Below, in pieces: positions 46,658 through 57,242 of a stretch of 64,000 nucleotides of DNA. Where the stretch lies: NCBI RefSeq assembly GCF_963678635.1, contig NC_087066.1, positions 21,855,996-21,919,995 on the forward strand, written 5' to 3'. Positions within the stretch are counted from its first letter, which is position 1. Each line of letters starts with the position of its first letter. Position numbers and translations under genes: made by a program. The notes beneath the pieces are model-generated. The model was not told the origin of the DNA. It saw nothing but the letters and a program-made list of their open reading frames with translations, and searched no databases. This DNA comes from Symsagittifera roscoffensis (Eukaryota > Xenacoelomorpha > Acoela > Convolutidae).

Positions 46658-47709
46658 TGGTCTAAGTGTAATACCTAATTCAATTGACCAATGAACGAAA
46701 TTATTGCTTATAAAAGCACTTCCATTATCATGAATGATTTGTTGTGGAATGTTAAATGATGTGATATATTTTTCAAGGAGATTGATTGTTTCCTTTGAAT
46801 CGGCTTGTTTGCAAGGATATACTTGTATATATCGTGAAAATGCGTCTACAACAACTAAACAATAGTTTTTGCCGTTACTCATTGGTCTGAGTGGACCTTT
46901 GTGGTCAGTGTGAATTGTTTTCATTGGTGTTGTTTCTAGTTGACCCCATTGCTGTAAAGGAGCTTCATTTAAATCTTTTCTTTTTGGCTTGTTTTTTTGA
47001 CAATCAAGACAATCGTGAAGAAGCATTTTTACCCATTATTAAAGTCCGGGCCATTAGAAGTATCGTTTAATACTTTGCAATGTTTTTGATTCCACTTAAT
47101 AGATGACTATGGGCTAGCTTGAAACTGTTGAGAAATAATGATAGGGGAAAACATTTTGTAGGGGTTTGGGAGCAATCATCGTTATATTCATGAATACACA
47201 ATAATTCATTTTGATTTTCGATGAACCTGAGATCAAACTGTCGAAGATAAGCTCTTATAGCTTAATCTTGAGGTCGATGAGGTTTGGTTTCTGGTTTTGT
47301 ACCTCTTTTGACCCATTTTTTGACAGATTCAATTACTGGATCTTTTAATTGTTCTTGGACAATTGTTTCTACGTCAAGAGCAGCAGTTTTTGCGAATTCC
47401 GTCAATTTAATTATTAAATCTAGTGAATCATTTTTTTCCTTTTTCTGAGTGCAAGCTAATTGGTTCAATTAGCTTTGATGTTTTAGTTCTATTTTCAAAA
47501 TCTTGTTTTGCCTGGTCAAACTCGTTAATTAAAATTTGTTGGACATTGCCCTCGCAAAGTTCTATCCACTCTTGGTTATCCAGATCGTCATCCAGAGCGA
47601 AAAGATCTTCAGGTATTTCTTTGTAAATATTTTGGGTTGACAATTTTTTTATTTGGTTGATTTGTTTGCCAAATTTAAAAAATCTGTTATGTTCTGGATT
47701 GCGTTGCAA
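46658..47709 (-). pseudogene. Integrase N-terminal zinc region and catalytic core (truncated)
   Basis: The frame 47709-47428 and an overlapping one (47468-47262) give an acidic linker, then AALDVETIVQEQLKDPVI, the usual region before integrase. Stops near 47080 interrupt the HHCC finger; its last Cys pair is in LLHDCLDCQKNKPKRK. The core (47026 on) has TIHTDHKGPL with the first catalytic Asp, VVVDAFSRYIQVYP, and QQIIHDNGSAFISNNF with the second. It then stops matching after ELGITLRP, about 24 residues past the second Asp, where gag sequence begins. The Glu of the D,D-35-E triad is therefore missing. Confidence 0.8.
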
Positions 47710-47775
47710 GATCCTTCATAGTAATCTGGTGCTTCTTCTATGCTGATGTCACCTTTTTCACTAATATCTGTAAGT

Positions 47776-48509
47776 TTAATTTTTCCACCATGCAATTGAG
47801 CAATGATTGGATAGCAATCGTTGTGTGTTGTATTTTTTGTCTTCTTTGTGAAGCACTGAACAATTAATTTGTTCTCCGGTGTCTAGAACAAACTTTATTT
47901 CATTTGGAATTGTTTTATGTTCAGTTTGATATTTTTTAATATCAGCGATTGGAACATTTCTGCTTGAAAGGTCAGGGAAAGCTAAATTTGTGCCTGGTGT
48001 GTAGATAATTTTTAGGTTATGAAACTTGGTCAGCACAACTTGATATTTAAAAAATCGGTGCGAAAATTGTCCTTTTCTGGACCATAAAAAAATCAAAATT
48101 GGTCGATGGTCACAATACAGATATATGGGGAATGGTGAACCTATAATATAGAATTCATATGTTTGAAGAGCAGATATAATACCACTGTTGTAATACGATG
48201 CTGTGGTGACTTTTTTTGTTCGGCTTTATCGAAAACTCTGGAGTTTGCGGATACAATTTTCTTTCCGTCTGGAAAGGCTTGGATTAAAATACATCCAGTT
48301 CCTACATTCGAAGAGTCAGCGTGAATGTGAAATGGGTAATCTGTGTTTGGGATTGCATTAGCAATATCATAGCAAAATCTTTCTTTCAATTTCTGAAAAA
48401 CGGCTTCATGACATGGTAGCCATTGAAATTTGTTTTCGGTGTTTGCAAGCTCGTATAGACATTTTGCATTCACATGAAAGTTAATTATGTAAGTACTATA
48501 GAATCCCAT
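47776..48509 (-). pseudogene. RNase H domain of element A
   Basis: The first frame (48509-48141) holds the connection and the RNase H start FHIHADSSNVGTGCILIQ with the first catalytic Asp, and SRVFDKAEQKKSPQHRI. A frameshift near 48150 moves the rest to the frame 48096-47776, which has FSHRFFKYQVVLTKFHNLKI and the closing DLSSRNV (the usual D-LSR end). The order matches Ty3/gypsy pol. Confidence 0.8.
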
Positions 48510-49515
48510 TACTCCGAGAACACCCAGTAGTTCGGTTTTAGATTCGGGTGATTTTAGGTTTTATATCGTCTATGCGAGAAGCTATAGGAGAAAGACCTTC
48601 TTCCGATACCACGTGACCCAGGAACTTCACTTTTCATAGGAAAAAAAATGTTTTATCGGGAGCTGCTTTAAGGTTTGCTTAACGAAGCAAAGAGTGGTAT
48701 TCTCTGAAAGTATCAAACATTTCGTTTTTATTTTTACTCTGTAGAAGAGTATCGTCAATATATGTTATTGTCTTTTTTGTTTTTATAAGCGGACCGAAAG
48801 CGTATCTCATTAGTTTACTAAAGAAGTTTGGAAGTGGTTTTAAACCATAAAAACCAACTTGGTAAGTATATTGTCGTCCTCCGACAATAAAACTAGTAAG
48901 GTTTTGAGCTTCTTCAGTGAGAGGCACTTGGTGATAATCGCATGATAAATCACTGCTTGTAAAATACGAGCCATTTATTCGAGTCATTAACACCTGTAAA
49001 TGTTCAAGTGGCCAGCTACAATTACTAGTATCGGTTATCCGAGCCTCTAATACTAGTTTTACGTAGTCCTTTTTAGGAAGTATTATAACAGGATTTACGA
49101 ACCAGGAGTTCATATCATCATTTTCGTTTAACTCGCGTATTGTACCAGCTTGTATTAGCTCGTCCATTAACATGTCGAGTTTGTCTCGTAAATGGATGGG
49201 TATTTTGCTTGGTCGTTGCTTTTTGAATGTGGCATCTTTTTTAAGAGGTATATGGAACTTGTGTTTCGTTTTTCCAATATCGTACTTATGATGAGAGTAT
49301 ACATCAATGTCTTGTATGATGATTTGGAGTAGATCGACAAACTCATCATCCGATAGATCACTTTGTGTAAAATCAAATTTGGAAAGGAATTGAATAGTGC
49401 TATCAATATTCTGCTGGTTGGTTGTATAATGTTCGTCTGGTTTAAATGTTTCGCTAACAATAAATTTGATCAGTTGATCATTCTGTTCTTTGTTCCTATA
49501 TTTTGGGAACTGGTC
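48510..49515 (-). pseudogene. Reverse transcriptase of element A
   Basis: In frame with protease and macro domain but after a TGA at 49516. Motifs in order: IPLKKDATFKKQRPSKIP, VNPVIILPKKD, YFTSSDLSCDYHQVPL (motif A with Asp), FYGLKPLPNFFSKLM, and YIDDTLLQS (the YxDD catalytic box, codons near 48755). After EYHSLLR a TAA and then a TGA interrupt the thumb (KVKFLGHVVSEEGL). The layout is that of Ty3/gypsy RT; the copy cannot make a full product without passing these stops. Confidence 0.85.
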
Positions 49516-50886
49516 TCAAACGAGTGGTCTGCAAAGATTCTTTGCATTAGCCGAGAAATCGGTGGCTAGTTTGCCTTCGCTGTTACAGGCCTGAACTATA
49601 TCAGAACCGATTTGTTCAAATATTTCTGATACACTTTCTGTATCGAATACTTCTAGCGCAGGCATGCTATTGAGTTCCCAACCAGGTACATAGACATAAA
49701 TTGTGATTCCAGAGAATCTAAACACATGGACGATGATTTTAGAAACTTCTTTCCAATCCATTTTGTCTAGACCACAGTTAATTTTTGGCATTGCAATACA
49801 ACGAATATTATTAGCAATCGCATGATGTTTCATTTCATCTAGTGCATAGTGAATGCTTTGATTGGTAGGTTTTTGGAAATATTTTTTTTCCTTGGTGATC
49901 AGATTGTAAATTATCTGTCCGGAACTGGAATCTCCATAAACGATGATTTCGTTCACGCTGCTTTTACTATAGCTACAAAAATCTCTCATTTTTGTATATC
50001 GTCGACAGACCATTTCGGCAAAGCCTTGGGTCATAGCTCTATCAGCAGAGTTGCATTGGGCAATTGGCATGTTTGATTCGAATATAGATTGTTGTTGGAA
50101 ATCGATGTATTTTATACAAGAATCATAAACTCGGCTTGTACATTCTTGTGTGGTGTTTACAATTGTATTTAACATGAAACAACTGTCAAATTCTGAACTT
50201 TCGTTTAGAATAGTTGCTGTAAATTCATCGCAATCTTGGGTTGCAATTACTTTTTCTTCTCCTTGTATATCTGTTACTGCATTTCCGATTACGCTTTTAT
50301 TTATGGTTACTGGGTGGTCTTGTTGATTTTCAATCAAAATCGGGAGTTTGTATTCAGTTTGAACACAAATGGTATTCATGAAAATTAAACCAGTTTTACA
50401 CGTGTCTTTGTGTGGAAGAAATGTAGTTCCTTTTTTAAAATATGTTTCGGCTGTATGTTTATACAGATGTGCGGAGCGGTGTGAGATGTTTAGGAGATCT
50501 TTAAGTCGGATTGTTTCTATTTTCGAAACATTCGGATATTCTTTATCATTGTTTAATAAGCCATATGAGATGACACCATCTTCGAATTTTAGTTCCACTG
50601 CTGGAATATCAAAATAAAGGGCTTTAAGAAACAAATGACAGAAGTCGATTCCTAATAGAATAACAGTGCGTTCTTCTGTTATCCAGACTTTGTGGTTTGT
50701 TGGATACTTTCCGTCGGTATCAAAGCATGAAACGATTGATGTATGGCCAATCATACGGATTTCAGATCCGTTGTAAGTTTTGGTTTTACTTTGGGATTTG
50801 AAAAGAGTCAGTTTTTGTCCAATTTTGTTTAATCCTCGATAAGTTGGTTCATTTATGATACTACAAGTTGATCCTGGATCGACCAT
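49516..50886 (-). CDS. Protease followed by TARG1/OARD1-like macro domain (pro-pol segment)
   Basis: One open frame of 456 codons. Residues 3-100 are a retroviral-type aspartic protease: VDPGSTCSII with Asp3, later VILLGIDF. After a linker, residues about 255-400 (50124-49687) read as a macro domain close to OARD1/TARG1: IAQCNSADRAMTQGFAEMV, IIYNLITKEKKYFQKP, then AMPKINCGLDKMDW and ITIYVYVP. The Lys (residue 332) and Asp (residue 374) that form the catalytic pair in TARG1 are both present; the Asp of the N-terminal GD motif is not obvious. TARG1 removes ADP-ribose from acidic residues. A tail of about 55 residues leads to a TGA at 49516, after which RT continues in the same frame. The true protein start lies upstream in gag-pro, not at this Met. 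Confidence 0.85.
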   Translation of the reverse strand: MVDPGSTCSIINEPTYRGLNKIGQKLTLFKSQSKTKTYNGSEIRMIGHTSIVSCFDTDGKYPTNHKVWITEERTVILLGIDFCHLFLKALYFDIPAVELKFEDGVISYGLLNNDKEYPNVSKIETIRLKDLLNISHRSAHLYKHTAETYFKKGTTFLPHKDTCKTGLIFMNTICVQTEYKLPILIENQQDHPVTINKSVIGNAVTDIQGEEKVIATQDCDEFTATILNESSEFDSCFMLNTIVNTTQECTSRVYDSCIKYIDFQQQSIFESNMPIAQCNSADRAMTQGFAEMVCRRYTKMRDFCSYSKSSVNEIIVYGDSSSGQIIYNLITKEKKYFQKPTNQSIHYALDEMKHHAIANNIRCIAMPKINCGLDKMDWKEVSKIIVHVFRFSGITIYVYVPGWELNSMPALEVFDTESVSEIFEQIGSDIVQACNSEGKLATDFSANAKNLCRPLV

Positions 50887-51158
50887 AAATTCAACTTCCA
50901 GTCCACAATTTTTATTTGTGTCTCCGGTGGCGAAATGATACAGATTGAGATAGATCCTTGCTTTTGGATTGCTATCTTCACTTGGCTTCGGAGACTTTAT
51001 TAGTTTAAAGGAAACATATCTGTCAGTGCGTTACAGTAGTTAGTTTCTTCTTCTACCCAATGGGTATTTTCAACTTGATTTTGATTCATTCTGAATCCTA
51101 GTGATCTTGATCTATCAGAATCACGACTATTTGTTCGGTCATATCCGTTTTGATGATA

Positions 51159-52484
51159 TTATCGACCTCTAGGATCACTGCTGGATTGCCTATTCTCTTG
51201 GTCATAATGCTGTTTTGCAGCTTGTTCATTATCTCTGAAAGTATTTTGTTTTGGGTATTTTTCGTCATATGACTCGTTTTGCCTGGTATTGGAATTGTAC
51301 GATGGCTGTTGATTATTTCTTGGATAACCGTTTTTGCTACAGTTATTATGATAACGAATACCATAGTTACTTTGATTCTGGAAAATTGGAGTATTTCCAT
51401 AATTTCCTGATTGACCGCTTTGATTTGTAAAGTTGTTGTTTCTTGACTGATCGTTTTGATTGTAATTTCTTTGGTTTGAGAAATTTCGGTTACGTTTATA
51501 GTCGGTCTCAAATGACACTTTTCTATCATTTTTTATTGTTAGTTCTTTGCGAAGTTTGTTTACTTCGTCCTGGACTTGTTTCTTAGAGCATCTAGAGATA
51601 GAATGACCGTTCATCCTACAATAATCACAGAAGCGTGTATTTTTTGGTCTGCCTTTTACATCCGGATCTCGGCGCCGAAAGGAATGTTGTTCGTTTATGG
51701 CACTAAACTCTTGATTTTTAATCAATTTGGCTAACTCTTTTATTTGCGTCTCTAGTGATGTCATTTTATCTGTCGAGGTTTTGTTTGCAGGATCAGTGGC
51801 GACGATAAAAGTTAAATCTTTTGTAATTATTTGATTTGTAAACCTTTCCCATCCTGCGTTGGGGTCTTCTATCATATATTTATGAGCTTTCTGCTTCAGA
51901 GCTAAGGGTTTTAGACCTTTAACAGAGAATTCTATATACTTTTGAGTTCTTTGTCCCGTTTGTATATTTTTTTCCAATGCCTGTGCATCAGCATCAGCAT
52001 GAACAGTAGTATCAATGCTTTCAAGCCAACCCTTGTCGACTGATGTTTTAATCCTATGGAAGTAGTTTTTTATTAATTCGCCCTCTTGTCGAGTGGCATT
52101 TTCAGCATCAATTCGATGCTTGAATCGATCTCTACCATCAGTGAATCTTTTAAGAAAACGATTTTTTAGTTCAGCCCAAGTAGTAGCATTAGTTACTTCA
52201 TCAGTATACCATTCAAGAGCTGTTTCTGTTAATAGAGATCCAAACAAACTTTTTTGTTTGTGATCATAGTTAGGCTGAGCGCCAGCGTCTGTGGGTCGTT
52301 GCCCTAGTGAGAATACAATTTTATTCTCAACTGAAGTCCAAAAGGCTTTTGCGCTTAGGTCTGAATCATTTCCTGAGAATGATACAAAAGACAAGTTAGG
52401 ATAGGTGATTGGGTGATCGGCCATCTTACTTTTTTCAAGATATCCAATTAAAAGTTTTGAAATTTTCCAATTTGATAATTTCAA
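51159..52484 (-). CDS. Element A gag (capsid and nucleocapsid), 441 codons
   Basis: The likely start is Met21 (MADHPITYPN); an in-frame Met lies 20 codons earlier. Residues 35-200 fit the retrotransposon gag capsid family (FSGNDSDLSAKAFWTSVENK, LLTETALEWYTDEV, WAELKNRFLKRF). Residues 286-299 are one CX2CX4HX4C zinc knuckle (CDYCRMNGHSISRC), followed by a coiled coil and a long Asn/Gln/Arg-rich tail that may bind RNA. The frame is intact to its stop at 51159. The region from there to protease (51158-50887) is partly open in other frames. This is the best preserved gene of the element. Confidence 0.85.
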   Translation of the reverse strand: MKLSNWKISKLLIGYLEKSKMADHPITYPNLSFVSFSGNDSDLSAKAFWTSVENKIVFSLGQRPTDAGAQPNYDHKQKSLFGSLLTETALEWYTDEVTNATTWAELKNRFLKRFTDGRDRFKHRIDAENATRQEGELIKNYFHRIKTSVDKGWLESIDTTVHADADAQALEKNIQTGQRTQKYIEFSVKGLKPLALKQKAHKYMIEDPNAGWERFTNQIITKDLTFIVATDPANKTSTDKMTSLETQIKELAKLIKNQEFSAINEQHSFRRRDPDVKGRPKNTRFCDYCRMNGHSISRCSKKQVQDEVNKLRKELTIKNDRKVSFETDYKRNRNFSNQRNYNQNDQSRNNNFTNQSGQSGNYGNTPIFQNQSNYGIRYHNNCSKNGYPRNNQQPSYNSNTRQNESYDEKYPKQNTFRDNEQAAKQHYDQENRQSSSDPRGR

Positions 52485-52745
52485 CTTTAGAAAGTTTAAA
52501 AATTTAAAATTTTGATAATTTCAACTTTTTGAAATTTGATAATTTCAACTTTTTAAAATTTTTAACCTTTTGAAATTTTGATAATTTCAACTTTTGAAAT
52601 TTTCAACTTTTTGAAATTTTGATAATCTCAGTTTTTTAAATTTTCAACCTTTTGAAATTTTGATAATTTCAACTTTTGAAATTTTCAACTTTTTGAAATT
52701 TTGATAATCTCAGTTTTTTGAGATTTTGAAAATTGAGTGAATTTT
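52485..52745. repeat. AT-rich tandem repeats in the gag leader
   Basis: Many copies of a 'gaaattttgataatttcaacttttt'-type motif. A higher-order unit of about 80 bp ('tttgaaattttgataattt...gataatctcagtttttt') is repeated at about 52571 and 52651. The block fills the 5' leader between primer-binding site and gag start. Confidence 0.8.
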
Positions 52746-52758
52746 TGAAACTTGTGTG

Positions 52759-52775
52759 CCTCACTGGTCGCACCA
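52759..52775 (-). other. Primer-binding site of element A
   Basis: The minus strand reads TGGTGCGACCAGTGAGG, beginning two bases after the inner LTR edge. It is complementary to a tRNA 3' end of the form ...TGGTCGCACCA. The tRNA identity was not established. The first 11 bases recur at the corresponding place in element D (58577). Confidence 0.7.
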
Positions 52776-52777
52776 AT

Positions 52778-53833
52778 TATTCCAAACTAACATGATTTAA
52801 CTTATTGCGATCAACCAAATCGCAGCTAGTTAGAACAAGGGGTCTTTCTGAATGTTGCTAAGACTTTCCTATTCTTATTCAACAGACAAAGTTTCTTTCA
52901 CTCGTAAATAGGTATATTATTTCAGATATAGAGGACACACATCAATTTTATATCAAGAGACATTGGGGTATGGATTGATAGTTATCGAGATAGAGATTTG
53001 AGATTTTGGTCATTAGGATGGTTGGAGGTCTCAGTATGAGAGTGGTTGTGAGATTTGAGATTTTGAGAAAGTGATATTTGGTAAATATTTTTGCTTGGCT
53101 TATATACCGTAGATTTTGATATTTTCAACATTCCATCTGTTGGTTAAACCAATCAGAAAGAAACAACATATGCTGTAATGTTTGCTTTTGGTGATATTTT
53201 ATCAACCGAGCAAACACATAACTTCAAGCTAGCATATGGTATAAGTTAAAGAATTTTGTTTCTGATTCCAAGTCAGAACATTTGGTAAAAGTTTAATAAT
53301 TGTGTTTCTCATTTCAATTCAGAACATCCAACCATCATATAGGGTGATTGTTAAACGGTGATACCCGTTGACAAAAAATTTAAAAGCATAATATAATTTA
53401 CTAAACATCAAAAAAGTTTTAATAGAGTTTGCGTAAAGTTTTTATTCTGATTTTGATAGTTTGTTCGTAAAGTGGCGGCTTGTAGTGTAGTCGGTCGATG
53501 AATGGCTGCTTGTAGTCGGTTGAAGAATGGCTGCTTGTAGTCGGTTGATGAATGGCTGCTTGTAGTCGGTTGAAGAATGGCTGATTGTAGTGTAGGTGCA
53601 TGTAGAGTCGAGCAGTGTTTTGTAGAATTGTGGCGGCGGCCAAATCACAGCTGGATACTTTTGAGAAATATAACATCAAATATAATTTTTCAATTTTGTT
53701 TTAGCGAATATACTTATCGGAAATACTGGACTATATTTGTAGAAGCATACTTTGTAAGGTGGTGGGGGCCAAATCACAGTTGGAGTTTAAAAAATAAAAA
53801 GACGGAGGTTAACAGATAATCTTGAAACTGATA
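52778..53833 (-). repeat. Element A 5' LTR, also 3' LTR of a sister fragment
   Basis: 1,056 bp and nearly identical to 39158-40213. On its left lies the primer-binding site of element A. On its right the polypurine tract and the 214-aa ORF of another copy follow, so two head-to-tail copies share this LTR. Confidence 0.85.
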
Positions 53834-54298
53834 GTTTCCTTCCACCTGGGTTTTTAGGCTCAGATATTTATTTCTGAGATCCTTATTTTTTCCCGGGGCA
53901 CTGTTATGGTTTTATGCATTTGGTTGATGCGATTTAAATCGTTTATGTAATCCTTTTGCACTTGATCCGTGTAGGAGTCAAGGATTGGAGTCTGCATTTG
54001 GGCGGTTATAGAGGCTGCAGGAACACAAATATGTTGATGGGGGAGTTGTGGATTAACCAGACGGTATGCACCGTTACCGTTTTGGTAAGGGTGATAAGTG
54101 TCTATCTTAAATCGGTTAATAAAGGGAGAGAGCGCATAATTTAGACTGGTGTCAAAATTTGGTGGTTTCCTGGGGCTGAGGTTTTGTTCCTTTTTGACTT
54201 GAATCGCGATTTTTGATTCAAGTTCTAGAGAGTGTGCGGATTGGTGAACTATTACAGTTTCAGATTCTAGGTTTTGCCTAGTTGAAGAAGAGGGGAGA
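53834..54298 (-). pseudogene. Fragment of a sister copy: end of the 214-aa accessory ORF
   Basis: Matches 40214-40678 almost base for base, then switches at 'gagaac' to segment X. Only the C-terminal part of the accessory ORF is left. Confidence 0.85.
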
Positions 54299-54389
54299 AC
54301 CGCCACAAATGTCATACAGAAACTCTGGGCTCTATTAAAAAGAAAAAAATCAAAAATAAAAAAGGTCGTAAAAAATAAAATGGGGATAG
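54297..54389. repeat. Segment X, copy 2 (last ~90 bp only)
   Basis: Identical in content to 39066-39157, including the exon-like acceptor region, and followed by an element-A LTR at exactly the same base as copy 1. Confidence 0.85.
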
Positions 54390-57242
54390 TATTCCAAACC
54401 AACTTGACTTAACTTTTTGCGATCGACCAAATCGCAGCTAGTTAGAACAAGGGGTCTTTCTGAATGTTGCTAAGATTTTCCTATTCTTATTCAACAGACA
54501 AAGTTTCTTTCACTCGTAAATAGGTATATTATTTCAGATATAGAGGACACACATCAATTTTATATCAAGAGACATTGGGGTATGGATTGATAGTTATCGA
54601 GATAGAGATTTGAGATTTTGGTCATTAGGATGGTTGGAGGTCTCAGTATGAGAGTGGTTGTGAGATTTGAGATTTTGAGAAAGTGATATTTGGTAAATAT
54701 TTTTGCTTGGCTTATATACCGTAGATTTTGATATTTTCAACTTTCCATCTGTTGGTTAAACCAATCAGAAAGAAACAACATATGCTGTAATGTTTATTTT
54801 TGGTGATATTTTATCAACCGAGCAAACACATAACTTCAAGCTAGCATATGGTATAAGTTTAAGAATTATGTTTCTGATTTCAAGTCAGAACATAGGGTAA
54901 AAGTATAATAATTGTGTTTCTGATTTCAATTCAGAACATCCAACCATCTTATAGGGTGATTGTTAAACGGTGATATCCGTTGACAAAAAATTTAAAAGCA
55001 TAATATAATTTACAAAACATCAAAAAATTTTAATAGAAATTGCGTAAAGTTTTTATTCTGATTTTGATAGTTTGTTCGTAAAGTGGCCCCTTGTAGTGTA
55101 GTCGGTTGATGAATGGCTGCTTGTAGTCGGTTGAAGAATGACTGCTTGTAGTCGGTTGATGAATGGCTGCTTGTAGTCGGTTGAAGGATGGCTGCTGGTA
55201 GTGTAGGTGCATGTAGAGCAGAGCAGTGTTTTGTAGGGTTGTGGCGGCGGCCAAATCACTGCTGGATTTTTTTGAGAAATATAACATCAAATATAATTTT
55301 TCAATTTTGGTTTAGGGAATATACTTATCGGCAATACTGGACTATATTTGTAGAAGCATACTTTGTAAGGTGGCGGCGGCCAAATCACAGTTGGAGTTTA
55401 AAAAATAAAAGGACGGAGGTTAACAGATAATCTTGAAACTAATAGTTTCCTTCTACCTGGGTTTTTAGGCTCAGATATTTATTGCTGAGATCCTTATTTT
55501 TTTCCCGGAGCACTGTTATGGTTTTCTGCATTTGGTTGATGCGATTTAATTCGTTTATGTAATTCTTTTGCACTTGATCCCTGTAGGAGTCAAGGATTGG
55601 AGTCTGCATTTGGGCGGTTATAAAGGCTGCAGGAACACAAATATGTTGATGGGGGAGTTGTGGATTAACCAGACGGTATGCACCGATACCGTTTTGGTAA
55701 GGGTGATAAGTGTCTATCTTAAATCGGTTAATAAAGGGAGAGAGCGCATAATTTAGACTGGTGTCAAAATTTGGTGGTTTCCTGGGGCTGAGGTTTTGTT
55801 CCTTTTTGACTTGAATCCCGATTTTTGATTCAAGTTCTAGAGAGTTGCGGATTGGTGAACTATTACAGTTTCAGATTCTAGGTTTTGCCTAGTTGAAGAA
55901 GAGGGGAGAATTTTGAAAGGTCGGACAAATGCTTTTCTCTTTTGAAAGCAATTAAAATTTTTCACTTTTGGAATTTTAAAATTGGTATTCATTTTTGGTT
56001 GATTAATCGGGTTGAATATTTTGGATGGCATTTCCATAGGGTCATTTAGAGACAGAAGGTTTTCGAAATCGAGCAAGTCTTCTTCAAGTGGAGTGTGAAG
56101 AAGATCAGTGGGCATATCCTAAAACATAAAATAATATAGACCGGTACAGCGGGTCGATTATTGTAATCGACTAGTTGGAGTCTACGATAAATTTTATCCT
56201 GATTTTCGTTTTCAGAATCCTCGTGTTGAGGTGCCTGAGGCCTATGATTAAGCTCAATGTTTTGATCGTTCTCATTTTGAGCGAATATTGAAGTCACTAT
56301 AGAAGTAAAAAGTATATTGTAAGAGGCGGCTAACATAATTTTTCCGAAATGAAGAGTTCGGCCGGTTAGTTTGTGTATGTATAATACTTTTATTACAAAT
56401 ACAAGAGTGTACTCGTTCTTCCAAAAATCAGGCGAGATAAGGTAGTCTAAGTATATGTTTTGCGTAGATCCGTATTGACTACTCGAGTCCGGATAGAAGT
56501 GTTTTCTTGCATTAAGAAAAGTTTGGGATACTTTTTGTGAAATACCCTACATTTCAGAGTGATCAGTAAACATGCTCTAAAGTTTTTGCATTTGTGCATA
56601 AGTGTAAATAGAAGCATCATGACTAGATGCAAGAGAGTGTTTTACTTGCCGTTTAATTTCTTTCGGCTTAAAAAGATCTGGACCTTTTACTCTAGTAATA
56701 GAGGGTGTGAGTTCGATCCAAGAATTATCGTTATCAACATCTACTTGATTAAGATTTAAATGCTTATCGGAGCAGTCTTGTTGATGTGCCGAGTTAGAAA
56801 TTTGTCGAGTGATCGGGTCGACGAATTGAATTTTTTCGCGATACATAATTGGTATCCGATTATAGCATGCATTCATTAATTGTAATGGAGAATACAATTT
56901 TGGGCAGTGGTAGAGTCAGGCAACATTGCCATTGGTCTCTAAAAACATAGACCTACTTCGGGTCAAATATAGCCGGCTAAACGCGGGCTTTCGATAGAGA
57001 GCATTAAAGTATTGAGAATCATGGAGCGTTCTAATTCACATTGATTCGTTATAAGTGCCAATTCGGCAGTTCGAAGCATGTAAAAGCTTCGAAAAAGAAT
57101 ATAATCTAGTTTTGTTCCTAGATGAGCTTCGTAGTCTATTTGTCCCGGTGCAAAGGGATAATTTTCATTTTTTGTGTATTTTACGTAAGTCAAATTTGGT
57201 TTCGAATGAATAATTCCTGTATTAGCACTCGGGTTTATTTGT
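54390..57242 (-). mobile_element. Sister fragment C of element A (LTR to mid-env)
   Basis: Contains an LTR (54390-55444), the 214-aa ORF region with a one-base deletion near 55844 (55471-56115), the signal-peptide ORF with its stop changed (56115-56336) and the end of the env-like region with several lesions (about 56410-57240). It lacks about 95 bp present in element A at 41168-41262. It breaks off at the equivalent of 42090, directly against segment X copy 3. It is more diverged from element A than the two LTRs of A are from each other. Confidence 0.85.

Larger units (their letters stand above)
39158..53833 (-). mobile_element. Element A: env-bearing Ty3/gypsy-like LTR element with macro domain (broken copy)
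   Basis: Read right to left the order is LTR (53833-52778), primer-binding site, AT-rich leader, gag, protease, macro domain, RT, RNase H, integrase with GPY/F end, a 205-aa ORF, a 68-aa ORF, env-like pieces, two small ORFs, polypurine tract and LTR (40213-39158). Integrase after RNase H puts it in the Ty3/gypsy-like (Metaviridae) arrangement. The two LTRs differ at only a few positions, so insertion or recombination is recent. Pol has several stops and frameshifts, and integrase is interrupted by a gag-protease copy. No simple target-site duplication can be shown, because both ends are tangled with sister fragments. Confidence 0.9.

Noticed and set aside
51098..51529. Ile/Thr-rich minus-strand ORF (also 46086-46517)
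   Set aside because: Alternative frame of the Asn/Gln/Arg-rich gag tail.
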